Source of the DNA: Glebionis coronaria
Lineage: Eukaryota > Streptophyta > Magnoliopsida > Asterales > Asteraceae
Reading direction: 5' to 3'
Assembly: GCA_025667525.1 (NCBI GenBank)
Contig: CM046878.1
Span: 572,984,868-573,048,867, forward strand
Length of the DNA stretch: 64,000 nt
Below, piece after piece: positions 11,647-22,405 of the stretch. A model generated the notes under the pieces. It did no database searches, was not told the DNA's origin, and saw nothing but the letters and a program-made list of their open reading frames with translations. The translations under genes and the position numbers were made by a program. Positions within the stretch are counted from its first letter, which is position 1; each line of letters opens with the position of its first letter.

Positions 11647-13080
11647 TTATTGCATGATTTCGCTAGCTAGTTGCAGCCCAATAGCCTTGGCATGCTTAAC
11701 TACCTTTGGTCGAGGCAAAGCCTTAGTAAAATGATCAGCTACATTATCATCTGTGTAAACTTTTATTAATTTTATTTCACGAGCTTCAACTTGTTCTCGG
11801 ACGTAGTGATGCCTACGCTTAAAGTGTCTGGCACCTTTCATGACTACAGAATTATTGGCGAATATAATTTCAGCATAATTGTCACAATATATACCAATAG
11901 ATTATTTTATTGAGGGCATCACTTAAAGATCTCCAGTAAACTTCCTAATCCAAACAGCTTCCATTGCAGCTTATGAAGCAATTAAGTACTCATATTGAGT
12001 ATAATGCATTGCAATCGTTGTCTGTTTCTTGCTCTTCCAAACAACTGCTCCTCCATTGATAACAAAAACGTAACCCGTCTGTGACTTCGTATCGTCTTTA
12101 TCACATTGCCAGGACGCATCACAAAAACTTGTCACATTCAGTTAGGTGTCTTTAGAATATGTTGAACAACAGTCCAGTGGAGCTTCCATGGATTCTGTTG
12201 GTATCTACTGACCAAGTTCTGAGCAAACGCCACATCAGGCCTTTTGCATCTTACAACATACATAATAGATCCTACAACCGAAGCGTAAGGCACCTTCTGC
12301 ATGTATGCCTCTTTTTCCGGAGTTGATGCATCCATCTCATGACTTAAATTATGCTTAACTTCCATAGTTTGAAAACCTTTCTTGGAATTATGCATATTAT
12401 ACTTCTTCAATATCTTATCTATATAAGCATCTTGACTTAGACCAATTAACCGTCTTTTCCTATCCTGATAGATCTTAATTCCTAAAATGTATGCAGCTTC
12501 TCCTAAATCCTTCATATAAAAACATTTACCAAGATAATCTTTAATAGCTTTAAGTCTTGGAATGTTATTTCCCATGATTAATATGCCATCAACATATAGG
12601 ACTAGAAATACTACATCTCCCGCTAGCTTTGAGATATACACATGGCTCATCACGATTTTGAATAAATCCAAACTTTATGATTTCTTCATCAAATCGTTTA
12701 TTCTATTGACGTGATGCTTGCTTCAAACCATAAATGGATCTTTGAAGTTTGCACACGTATCCTGGATTCTTAGGATCAACATACCCTTCTAGTTGTTGCA
12801 TATAGATGTCTTCATCTAAGCGACCGTTCAAGAAGGTAGTTTTAACATCCATTTGTCATATCTCATAGTCATAGTATGCTGTTATAGGTATGAGAATCCT
12901 AATAGCTCTTAAGTCTGCTACAAGAGAAAATGTCTCCTCGTAGTCTACGCCAAAAGTTTGAGTAAAACCTTGAGCTACTAAACGAGCTTTATAGGATTAT
13001 ACTTTTCCGTCCATGTCGGTTTTCTTCTTGTACATCCACTTATGTCTCACTACTTTATCATTTGGTGGTGGATCTACAAG
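11647..13080 (-). pseudogene. Copia reverse transcriptase and RNase H, broken
   Basis: Translation of the minus strand gives copia RT segments: [14 protein letters not shown] near 12800, [16 protein letters not shown] near 12740, and the 12138-12671 frame with LVLYVDGILIMGN, DLGEAAYILGIKI and GLSQDAYIDKIL. The catalytic YVDD is YVDG here, so the second aspartate is lost. RNase H is reduced to pieces: KRRHHYVREQV and VADHFTKALPRPK (11647-11841) are its typical C-terminal end. Several stops (near 12672 and 12995) separate the frames. Function is therefore lost. Domain identity is certain; lineage within copia is not. Confidence 0.85.
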
Positions 13081-13089
13081 AATCCAAAC

Positions 13090-13910
13090 ATCATTTACTT
13101 TCATGGATTTCATTTCCTCATCCATAGCAACCATCCACTTATCTTTCTCAGGATCAAGCATGGAGAATTTATAATTATCAGGTTCTCCAAGATCCCCTAC
13201 TTCATCATCATCTCTATGTTAAGACATATATTGCTATTTGCGTTTTTAATCCTTGCGGATCTACGCAATGGAACTAATTCCGGTGCAACCGCCAGACTTT
13301 CTGGTTCTACATGAATTATATCGCTAGTGTTTTCAGAAGGTAATGTATCTATATGACTCTCTTCAAGATCATAATTTCTCCCACTGAATTCTTTATTTAC
13401 AAGATCATATTAAAGGAAGTCTCCATACCTAGCAACAATCACTTTGTTCTCAGGTGGATAATAAAAGTGGTAACACATAGTTTCCTTAGGGTATCCTACA
13501 AAGATACATTTCACAGATCGTTGTTGGAGTTTATCGCCCGAGTCACGTTTCATAAATGCCTCGCAACCCCAGACCTTTAAATAAGACAAATATGGCTTCT
13601 TGCCATGCCATAGTTCATATGGTGTCTTATCAACCTTCTTCGTGGGAACCATATTTAAAATGCGAACAACAGACTCTAAAGCATAATCCCAAAAGGGTTA
13701 AGGTAAAGTTGTAAGATAAACATAGATCGCATAATAGCTAATAATGTACGATTTCTCCTTTCGGATACACCATTTTGTTGTGGAGTATAGAGAGAAGTAA
13801 GATGTTGAACAATTCCATTCTTACTTAGATAATCTATAAACTCTTGACTCAAATATTCACCACCTCTATCAGAACGAAGAGCTTTAATCTTCTTTCCTAG
13901 TTGCAGTTCT
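13090..13910 (-). pseudogene. Copia integrase core and C-terminus, broken
   Basis: Minus-strand reading gives the rest of the integrase after the duplicated block: ALRSDRGGEYLSQEF with the second catalytic Asp, TPQQNGVSERRNRTLL with the catalytic Glu, then MVPTKKVDKTPYELWHGKKP and LKVWGCEAFMKR (13410-13652). A stop follows KVFKA at the junction with the duplicated block, and frames change near 13690. The C-terminal region is only weakly readable. Confidence 0.8.
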
Positions 13911-14658
13911 ACTTATGCTTTAAACACTTTGAATGTTTCAAATACCTCATGTTTATGCTTAAGTAAATAAACATAACCATAACGGGTATAATCATCCGTA
14001 AATGTTAAGAAGTAGCTAGCACTTTTCCTTGACAAATGTCTAAGTGGCCCGCACACATCAGTTTGTATTAAACAAAATAGATCAGTAGCTCTTTCAATAT
14101 TGTTATTAAAAGGTTTCTTTGTCATCTTTCCATAGATACAAGACTCACATTTATCAAATGATTCATCATTGATTTTTTTCTAAAAGACCTTCACGTTGAA
14201 GCTTTTGTATACGAGTCTTCCCAATATGGGCAAGTTTACAATGCCAAAGATAAGAAGAGTTCTTGTCAAACTTTCTATTCTTATTCATGCTAAAACTAGA
14301 TTTATTATTATTCTTAGATTCATTATCATTCATGTTTATTTCAAACACTCCATTCATATAAATTGCATTAAGATAGAAAATACCATTTTTCCAAACATAA
14401 ATTCTATTATAATCAATAGTGTGAACAAATCCATTATTCAACAAACCAGAAAAGGAAATAACACCCCTAACAATTATAGGTGCATAATGACAATCATTTA
14501 AAATCAGTACTAAACCCGAAGGTAAAACTAAATTAAATGTTCCTATAGCTTCAACCGCTGCTTGTGCGCCATTGCCCACTTGCATAAATTGTTCCCCATA
14601 GAAAAACTTCCTTTTCAGATTAAATCCTTGTAGCGTATTGCAAATTTTAATACCGCAT
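13911..14658 (-). pseudogene. Copia GAG-pre-integrase and integrase N-part, duplicate copy
   Basis: Second (downstream in element sense) copy of a 748-bp unit. It encodes FLQ-like MQVGNGAQAAVEAIGTFNLV, LWHCKLAHIGKTRIQKL (integrase zinc-binding His pair), [13 protein letters not shown] Cys pair and [12 protein letters not shown] with the first integrase Asp. It lacks the protease DTG that precedes the other copy, because the unit starts just after it. The unit length is not a multiple of three, so the duplication also shifts frame. Confidence 0.85.
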
Positions 14659-15406
14659 GTTTATGCTTTAAACACTTTGAATGTTTCAAATACCTCATGT
14701 TTATGCTTAAGTAAATAAACATAACCATAATGGGTATAATCATCCGTAACTGTTAAGAAGTAACTAGCACTTTTCCTTGACAAATGTCTAAGTGGCCCGC
14801 ACACATCAGTATGTATTAAACCAAGTAGATCAGTAGCTCTTTCAATATTGCTATTAAAGGGTTTCTTTGTCATCTTTCCATAGATACAAGACTCACATTT
14901 ATCAAATGATTCATCGTTGATTTTTTTCTAATAGACCTTCACGTTGAAGCTTTTGTATACGAGTCTTTCCAATATGGTCAAGTTTACAATGTCAAAGATA
15001 AGAAGAGTTCTTGTCAAACTTTCTCTTCTTATTCATGCTAAAAACAGATTTATTATTATTCTTGGAGTCATTATCATTCATGTCTATTTCAAACACACCA
15101 TTAACAGAAATTGTATTAAAATAGAAAATACCATTTTTCCAAACAGAAATTCTATTATAATCAATAGTGTGAACAAATCCATTATTCAACAAACAAGAAA
15201 AGGAAATAACACCCCTAACAATTGTAGGTGCATAAGGACAATCATTTAAAATCAGTACTAAACCCGAAGGTAAAACTAAATTAAATGTTCCTATAGCTTC
15301 AACCGTTGCTTGTGCGCCATTGCCCACTTGCAGAAATTGTTCCCCATATAAAAACTTCCTTTCCAAATTAAATCCCTGCAGCGTATTATAAATTTTAATA
15401 CCGCAT
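14659..15406 (-). pseudogene. Copia protease end, GAG-pre-integrase and integrase N-part, original copy
   Basis: First copy of the 748-bp unit, in natural context. Just upstream (about 15405-15425) the minus strand reads WL, stop, DTGCGIKI, which holds the protease active-site DTG. Then follow [51 protein letters not shown] and [16 protein letters not shown]. The two copies differ by scattered substitutions, a few per cent by eye. Confidence 0.85.
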
Positions 15407-15513
15407 CCCGTATCCTATAACCAGGAATTTAATTTGCATGTTAAATTGAACAATTCAATCATAAATAAAGTACCTGAAGCTGCAGTGCTCTACTCAGACT
15501 TCTTCTTTATTTC

Positions 15514-16376
15514 TCACAACTCTTCGAGGTAAAGAGGGCAATTCCTCTTCCAGTGACCACTTGCCTTGCAATGGTGACAAGTCTCATCGTTTTGAGATTG
15601 ATTCTTCTTGACAAAGTTCTGCTTAGGTTTCGAATAAGTCGCAACTTGCTTGCCCTTATCACCCTTGCCTTTGCCTTTCTTCTTGTTCGCTTGCGGTTTT
15701 GGCTTATTCACTCTACCCTTTTGTATGGTTAGTACAAAAGGCGTAGAAGTAGATGCCTTGTCTTTTAACCCCTTTTCGTAGTCAATGAGCATTGCATGCA
15801 AATCATTAACTGTCTTCCCCGTGCAATGCATATTATAGTTTCGAACAAAATCATTGAAGTCCTTGTTAAGGGACCTATTGATCAAGTTGATAGCCATATT
15901 ATGATCATAGGGTTGTCTAAGTTCAATGAGATATTCCATATAACCCCTCATCTCCATATAATGGGCACTAACAGACTTTCTAGGAGCTTGCTTGCAGCTA
16001 TGCAAAGCATCTACTAAGTCGTAGATCTTCACAGCTTGCAGCTTTTCGAACACAGCCTTGAGTTCATCAAGCATTAGCTTAGGCGAAAATAACTCATACT
16101 TCTTTTAAAGTGAAGAGGGGACATTTTCCCTAACATTAAGCAAGCCACATCCGAGTGCTTCTTAATAATAGCAGCGTGTTCAAGCCTTTGCGCTTCAGAA
16201 GCTCCTTCAGCAAGATCCTCCGGATAGCGAATGATTAAGATATCAATAGTACCCGCTACTCTCAATACAATTCTTAGTGAGCGGTACAAATCATTGAAGT
16301 TTGAGCCAGTAAGTTCAGGACGATCAAAAAATATTTTGAACGCAGAACTTATAGTGTTGTTGTCGGGTTGAGCCAT
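15514..16376 (-). pseudogene. Copia gag, frameshifted
   Basis: The ATG at 16376-16374 begins MAQPDNNTISSAFK, then LTGSNFNDLYRSLRIVLR, a plant copia gag start. The frame is lost near 16085 and resumes as MLDELKAVFEKLQAVKIYD (16074-15514), with HYMEMRGYMEYL and a basic linker. It ends with the zinc knuckle CHHCKASGHWKRNC (CX2CX4HX4C). The product would be the capsid and nucleocapsid protein. One frameshift separates the two halves. Confidence 0.85.
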
Positions 16377-16379
16377 TTC

Positions 16380-17878
16380 TACTGAAATAAGTTTAAATAT
16401 TAGTATTTTCGATAATAAAATACTTTCAAGAAAATAAAATTACCCCGGTATATAAACCATAGTATTTTCCTTGAATTCTAGAACTATATTGATATAGACC
16501 CATTACATCAGTTGATCTACTATTAATGAATGTACTCAACATAACGATTTGTCGAACAATTCAATTGACAAACAATTTTCAATTTCTAGTTTATTTAAGG
16601 AATTTACATTGCTAAAAGAACATTTTGCATTGTAAACATGTTTCATCCCTTCTGAATTCTTAAGTTTTCAGATCTCACTGAGTAACTTAATTAAATCGTC
16701 TAACCTAAGTATCGTAAAACCATCATACGAATTCTCATTCTATGAAAGTTTTCTCTCTATCACAACATCATCCAAAAATCTCATTTGATGACGTAGCAAT
16801 TTCAAGTATTCGTCAATTAGGAGGATTCGACTTAAATTTTTTAATGGTATAAATTTGATGTCAAAATCAATGTATGGAGAAGCATGCATACAACTACATA
16901 GCATAAGTTTAATAAAACATTTAGTAAACTTTTCACGAGACTAAATTTCTACATAGATTATGTTGAGGTATTGGTTCAACCAATTAAATAATTTACCCAC
17001 AACTATTCACAGCGTACTTATGGCTAAAGCAATAACCTTATTCATTGTGAATTCGGATGTGAATTTGCGGTAAATTAACCTTAAGGTATAATTTAATTAA
17101 TAATCGTATGTAATTTCAATTTGACGCACAGGCGAGCCGGGAATTTGGTCAGCGACTAATGGCTTAACACCTCCTTCCTTAACCGGGTACATGACCAGCA
17201 GTGCGTTATACCTACTTTATAGTTTGTAAAAGGAGTAGGTCGTTAGATTATTATTGCAATTCACAAATCAAGGTAATTTTATGTAATTTAGATCTCAAAC
17301 AAATCTTTATTTTAATATGATTTAGTCCATATTATTTTTTTCCAAAAAAACTCTTTTTACAACAATTCTAACAATTTTAACTTAAACAAGTAAAAAAACT
17401 AAATCATAAACACATAATAACAGTTTATATGGGCAACAAATAAATCAAATAGCCACATGCATACGATTTATTCAATAATCCTCAAATCTAGTTCTTTATA
17501 TTCATATAAAAGTCTTTCCTAATTCAAGATTTATTGAATCAAATAATCGCATAGCACATAAAATCATATAAACATATAATTTTACTATTGATGAAAACAT
17601 GCACGTTAATCATGGATTCTCCCACAAATCTTAACAATTAAATCTCTATGGATCGTAACCATACATGACATAACAATTAATCATGCAATTTAATCTAAAA
17701 TGACCCCACATGTAATTTAGGGTTTCAAAACAATTTATTTTTATAAAAATTCGGCAAAAACCCTAATTTTTAAAAAAACAAAACCCTAATTTTAAGAAAA
17801 CCTAAAAACATGTAGTTTTAACTCAAAACAATTATTAGTTAAAAAACTTGAGATATTCGATAATTATAACATGTTAAA
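16380..17878 (-). other. Copia 5' untranslated interior
   Basis: About 1.5 kb between the PBS and the gag ATG without a coherent frame. It is AT-rich with A runs on the plus strand. Nothing else is recognisable. Confidence 0.5.
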
Positions 17879-17894
17879 CCGGATCTCGATGCCA
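17879..17894 (-). other. Primer binding site of the copia element
   Basis: In element sense TGGCATCGAGATCCGG follows the LTR end by five bases. It resembles the initiator-Met tRNA complement TGGTATCAGAGC used by most plant copia elements, with mutations. Confidence 0.6.
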
Positions 17895-17899
17895 CTGAA

Positions 17900-18704
17900 G
17901 GTTTATTAATATCATAACAATTATATAAAACCCTAAACGACATCAGAGCACACATAGCGAAAGCGATTTAACAAGATCATAATAATAACACAATTATAAT
18001 TAATCGAATTAGGGTTACATAGATTTACGCTAAAGCAAATCCACAAGACGAAGAACGAATCACCAATTCGGGTTTATACCGTATATAACAAAGATATAGT
18101 CTAAAGTAAAACTATATTACGATCTTGTTCACACGTAATACAATGAGATAACTGTGATTCTAGAACATGTAAATTGAGCTATAACGCTTGTAGAAAATCT
18201 ACCCAACAGCCCTAGAGAGGGGCTAGGACTAGACTATAAGTAAAATTGATCAATCAAGAAAACCAACCAAAACCCTTGTGTGGGTTTGTCTTGCGATCGC
18301 AAAAAGAGATATGAGGGGAGAGATTTTTGTGTGCCTTGAATTATGAGGTAAAAGGTTGTTTATATAGGCTTAATTCTTGTAACCCAAAACAAATAAAAGG
18401 AAAGTTTTTCTTCCCTTCCCTTGCCTCCATAACCGACGGCCCAACACCCCCTTTGGGTGTTCCAGAATCTTCCATCCTTCTTTTTATTTATTCTACTTAC
18501 TATAAATTCATTAACGCTCGTTAATACTTAACTCTTAATTATTTAACGATCATTAAAGTTATATCTCGGTTTAATTTAATAAATACATAAATACGTTGTC
18601 CCCCCTCAGCTCACCCTAGCCTATATATTTATTAAATAAATTAATAAATATAATAAAGTCCGTTCCTATCACACGACTATTAAATATAAGTCCATAAACT
18701 TTCA
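17900..18704 (-). repeat. Copia 5' LTR
   Basis: Partner of 10026-10857. In element sense it starts TGAAAGTTTATGG. It contains a C-rich stretch (about 18595-18623, GTTGTCCCCCCTCAGCTCAC) that is absent from the other LTR and replaces part of its AT-rich sequence. Confidence 0.9.
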
Positions 18705-19092
18705 AAAGGCTCTCAAAGGTGCAAGGTTTGACCTTCACTTGTCTACTCAAGACTATCATGCAATTGGCGACCCAGTCAAGGGAGTTCACGAACAAGAACA
18801 TGGATCTACATGACGAAGCATCGTCTATCACCCACGTTTCCTTAGACATATCAACAGTTAAGATGTAAGGATTTAATATGGTTTTTTAGAGCCGACGTGT
18901 ACACAATCAAGCTAAAAAGGCAGCAAACACAAAAAGATCACATTATATCTTTCATGCAATCATAGATAAACAACAATAAATTCAGCTTAGCATAGTGAGA
19001 GAAGAAAAGATAAAAGATACAATAATCAAACACATGGACAAGATTAGTAAAAATAAGTAAAACATTGTTTATCAATTGATATAGGTAGGGGT
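18705..19092. other. Intergenic stretch with one short open frame
   Basis: The minus strand is open from 18849 into the LTR (starts MSKETWVIDDASS). WVIDDASS faintly recalls the copia protease WVIDSGAS, but the rest does not align with anything I recognise. No other feature is seen. Confidence 0.3.
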
Positions 19093-19963
19093 TGTTGATC
19101 CCAAACTCATATATTATGCCTTAGCTTGTAAGGATGCATTAACAATGATAAATCCAAACAAATACTAGGGAGACTTTGTTTATGATTGAGAACTACACAT
19201 TATGCGGAAAATAACACTTAGCAAAAGAACAATAAGGTTAACGATTGCAAGCTTTAATATATTAAGAATATACGAACACTCTTAATCAGTATTAGGATTT
19301 ACAACCTTAAAGCTATAAAAAACAATGTAACCGAATTTCACAAACCTAAAGATCAAGTTAGATCTTCTCCAAGATAAGTCCACACAACACCTCAATCAAT
19401 CACCTTCGATTGCTAGATCTTGATTAAGTATAATACTTAATAAAAATAAAACCCGAAAACCTTGTGGGTTGTTGTTGGCCGTCGATCACAAATAGAGAGG
19501 AGAGAAAAGTTTGGTTTAATTCTTACAAACAATGAGTCTAATCTCTTGCTTGTATAGTTGATCCTTATGTTTATTTATGGGAAAAATTACAACTTAACCT
19601 CCAAGTAATAAACCTTCTATACCCAAAAATCTTTTCTTTCATTTCCCTCGTACCTTAATCGGCCGAGAACCCCTATGGGAATGTGGTTTGACTTTTTGAC
19701 TTTGTATAAACTTAGTTATGTAATTACAGTCATTACCTTAAAGTTTAAATTCTTATTAATTAATCATTGTTCAACCTTTTAACTTATTAATTAATTATTG
19801 TTAAGTATTAACTTCTATCAAATTAAATATACATAATAAATATAGTCATATTTATTATATATCTTTAATAAAAGATGATCTTGATGTCTAAGTGTGTGAC
19901 CCATTAGGCCCACGTACTCTCGGCCTTATTAAATACTATCTATAACTTACGCACATCCCAACA
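19093..19963 (-). repeat. LTR of the second copia element
   Basis: In element sense it starts TGTTGGGATGTGCG directly after a PPT. The far end reads GGGATCAACA, giving the inverted TGTTG...CAACA termini. It includes the RP-like block AACCCGAAAACCTTGTGGG also seen in the first element's LTR (CCTTGTGTGGG), so the two are related families. The left boundary is inferred from the inverted termini. Confidence 0.65.
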
Positions 19964-19974
19964 TCTCCCACTTG
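19964..19974 (-). other. Polypurine tract of second copia element
   Basis: In element sense CAAGTGGGAGA runs directly into the LTR start TGTTGGGA. Confidence 0.75.
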
Positions 19975-20965
19975 TGGAAGTCTCCGTCATAGTGTAATTT
20001 AATACTAACATTGACAGATAGTCTAACAACACTATCAATGCTCCCAAAAGCACATGACTTTGGTTTATGGTAAACCGCCTCAACCTTTGATGGTATTTTT
20101 AATACTGCATCTCTTTTGTTACTGATACGGTTAATCATGAATATGGATCATATGTCATTTCATGTTTAACGATTAATCTAGATTATTAAATGTAATAAGA
20201 AACTTCTTAACTACTATTTGGGCACAATCATGCAAACATCCGATCAATTCTACTAGGGCCCCAATATGTATCATACTTCATTCATGAATGAACAAAATCC
20301 CATTTTTGACTACAAGTACCTTTTACACATGTGATAACACTTCTGACATAAGTTTTATAACTGCCCACGTAAATGACGTAGCGTTTTCTCATATCAAGAA
20401 ATGCTATACATCCATGCAACGATCCACTTGCATCTAAAGTCTAAGGATAGCAATACTTACCATATGTGTAAATTCTTAATGACGTCGATTGTTAGGTCAT
20501 GCTTGTACACATTGATCTCACTAATGGTCAATTCTGTACAAGGTGACCTCCCTGGTGGATTTGAATATCAATACGCCTAAGTGTATTGTTTAACCTTGAA
20601 CATTATAAAGTCATTGAGTGAATAGTCACTTAGTGAGTTATCTTCAAGAGCTCAGGCTGAGTCTAAGATAAATACTCGAGTATTCAAAGAGGTGAGACTC
20701 AATGAATGATGTACTCAAGATGAACAAGAAGGTGATGGTTTCAATGAGTGATGACAATAACTCACAGAGCCCCATACGATCTCCCTAAAGGAACAATGCT
20801 ATATTGTAGGCTGAAGAAAAGGCGGGATAAGTTTGAAGAAGTTAAAGTAGTAGTACACACACAATTAACATGACTTACCCTTTAAGGTTAGACAAGGGTA
20901 CTGAACTTGTAAAGGACTTTGTCCTCATACTTGTATCATATATCATAATGTTCTATAATAAAGAT

Positions 20966-21040
20966 ACCTGAAGTACTAGCTCCGCTAGCATTCTTACGTT
21001 TCTTCACCTCAGCGAGATACTTCGGGCAGTTCCTTTTCAA
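20966..21040 (-). pseudogene. Copia gag zinc-knuckle end, fragment
   Basis: The minus strand reads LKRNCPKYLAEVKKRKNASG and then ASTSGI, the usual sequence after the CCHC knuckle of plant copia gag (GHWKRNCPKYL). The upstream knuckle cysteines are not readable. The rest of gag is not seen on the high-coordinate side. Confidence 0.65.
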
Positions 21041-21060
21041 GACATTTGCTTAAGACTAAG

Positions 21061-22405
21061 AACTTCTCGAGTATATGGACGTCCATGATAATGATGCTTC
21101 TGAGAGTTCAAAATCATCATGGGGAAAATCGTATACTCTAGAGTAATCAGATCAAGTTCCAGGGAGAAGTAGTGTACATGGAATGGTATTTACTTTACTT
21201 TATATGATTTTTATGAAGTATTCTGCTGGCGTGATAAGAATTATTGATGAATTTTTGCAAGGTCCCCCAAACGGATTATCACCAAAAAACTAAACGACAT
21301 GAAACAGTATATAAGCAATCTTATTCGGTGTGGTTCTTCTACAAATTTCCGTTGTACACTTAAACTAGTGAGCTACAAGATCATTCAAACTACATCAAAG
21401 TGTCAAAATCTGATTAAGATATGGATATTGGTTAGGGGGAAGCTGATTCAGAAACTTCGTCAAAAAAGAGTATATGAAGAAAGTTTTTTTAAGACATGTT
21501 GCATGAATTGAGCGGGGGGGGGGGGGGAGGGTTAATCCAAATCATGCATATTACACTTGTTCCACAAGGAAGACAGAGAAGATTCAAGACGAGGTACAAG
21601 TTATAAAGACCAGAAGACTTGAAGACTCATATGTTACTAGATTAGCAATCTCAATAAATCCTAAAATATCATAGAGGAATGACCTCTCATCGAGGGAGAT
21701 TGTTAGCCTCAATATATGGATTTAAACAAGAAGACTTATAAGACATCCTCAGCATTGGAAGCACCTTGGAAGACGTTATTTTGTTGTATTTGTACTTGTT
21801 AGGAACATTGTAAGTAATTCCGTATGTCTCCACATTGGGGGAAATTTTTAGCCCTAAAATGTGAGCGTCATTTACAAAATTATATTAGATTCAAATAGGC
21901 AAGACACTGAGGGCCTATTATTGTTAAATTGTCAAAGTTACTCTTTGTCGAGATTATATATACTCTTACATACTTCTATGTAGGGGTGAGGATAACCATT
22001 GTGTATTTTTGTTTCTATCTTTATAATATACATACTCTCCTTCTTTTTGATACGATCTCTCTCTAAAATGTCTAAACATCTATTTTATCCTCCTCGACCT
22101 TCGAATCATTCCAAAAGCTATGAATCTTATATGTTACCACACTTATTCCCCGGTTCTCTTTACTAAGGAGAGCATGAACCAAGGGGGAACATTCATAAAA
22201 TGCTTTACATGCATATATCTCATGCTTGGCTTTACTTGTACATTCATTCTCATGTGTTGTAATATAAGTTCAAGACTATGTGTTGAGTCTTTAGCAACTA
22301 TCATACATCTTGTCTATCTCATCTAACCTTTGTTTTGTAGAATTCTCATAATCCATGTCTCCTATTTATCCTATTTAGGGAGAGTATAAACCGAGGGGGG
22401 AGACT
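21061..22405. other. Unresolved repeat debris with LTR-like pieces
   Basis: Two plus-strand PPT-like junctions are visible: CGAGGGAGAT then TGTTAGCCTC at about 21699-21717, and ATTGGGGGAAAT then TTTTAGCCC at about 21832-21853. The stretch 21900-22070 (ATATATACTCTTACATAC, CGATCTCTCTCTAAAATG) looks like the R-U5 part of a plant copia LTR. A run of 14 G occurs at 21514-21527. I see no gene. Confidence 0.35.

Larger units (their letters stand above)
10026..18704 (-). mobile_element. Ty1/copia LTR retrotransposon, degenerate
   Basis: Complete element of about 8.7 kb read on the minus strand: 5' LTR 17900-18704, PBS, gag, protease, integrase, RT, RNase H, an unusually long noncoding 3' interior (10869-11640), PPT, 3' LTR 10026-10857. 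The integrase-before-RT order marks it as copia. Frameshifts, several stops, an internal tandem duplication and a damaged RT motif make it non-autonomous now. No matching 5-bp target duplication is visible (GTGAA on the left, AAAGG on the right), so an end may have rearranged. Confidence 0.9.
19093..21060 (-). mobile_element. Second copia element, internally deleted remnant
   Basis: Minus-strand remnant with 3' LTR 19093-19963, PPT, a noncoding 3' interior related to that of the first copia element, and a gag end at 20966-21040. Protease, integrase and RT are missing and no second LTR is found. Confidence 0.65.

Noticed and set aside
14196..15249. Plus-strand frames of 101 codons occurring twice
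   Set aside because: They are antisense to copia pol in the two duplicated units.
18616..18849. Possible host gene exon (WVIDDASS frame)
   Set aside because: It runs into the copia LTR, has no splice or promoter context, and resembles at most a fragment of a copia protease.
21514..21527. Run of 14 G as a quadruplex regulatory element
   Set aside because: It is a single homopolymer in repeat debris; run length may also be a sequencing artefact.
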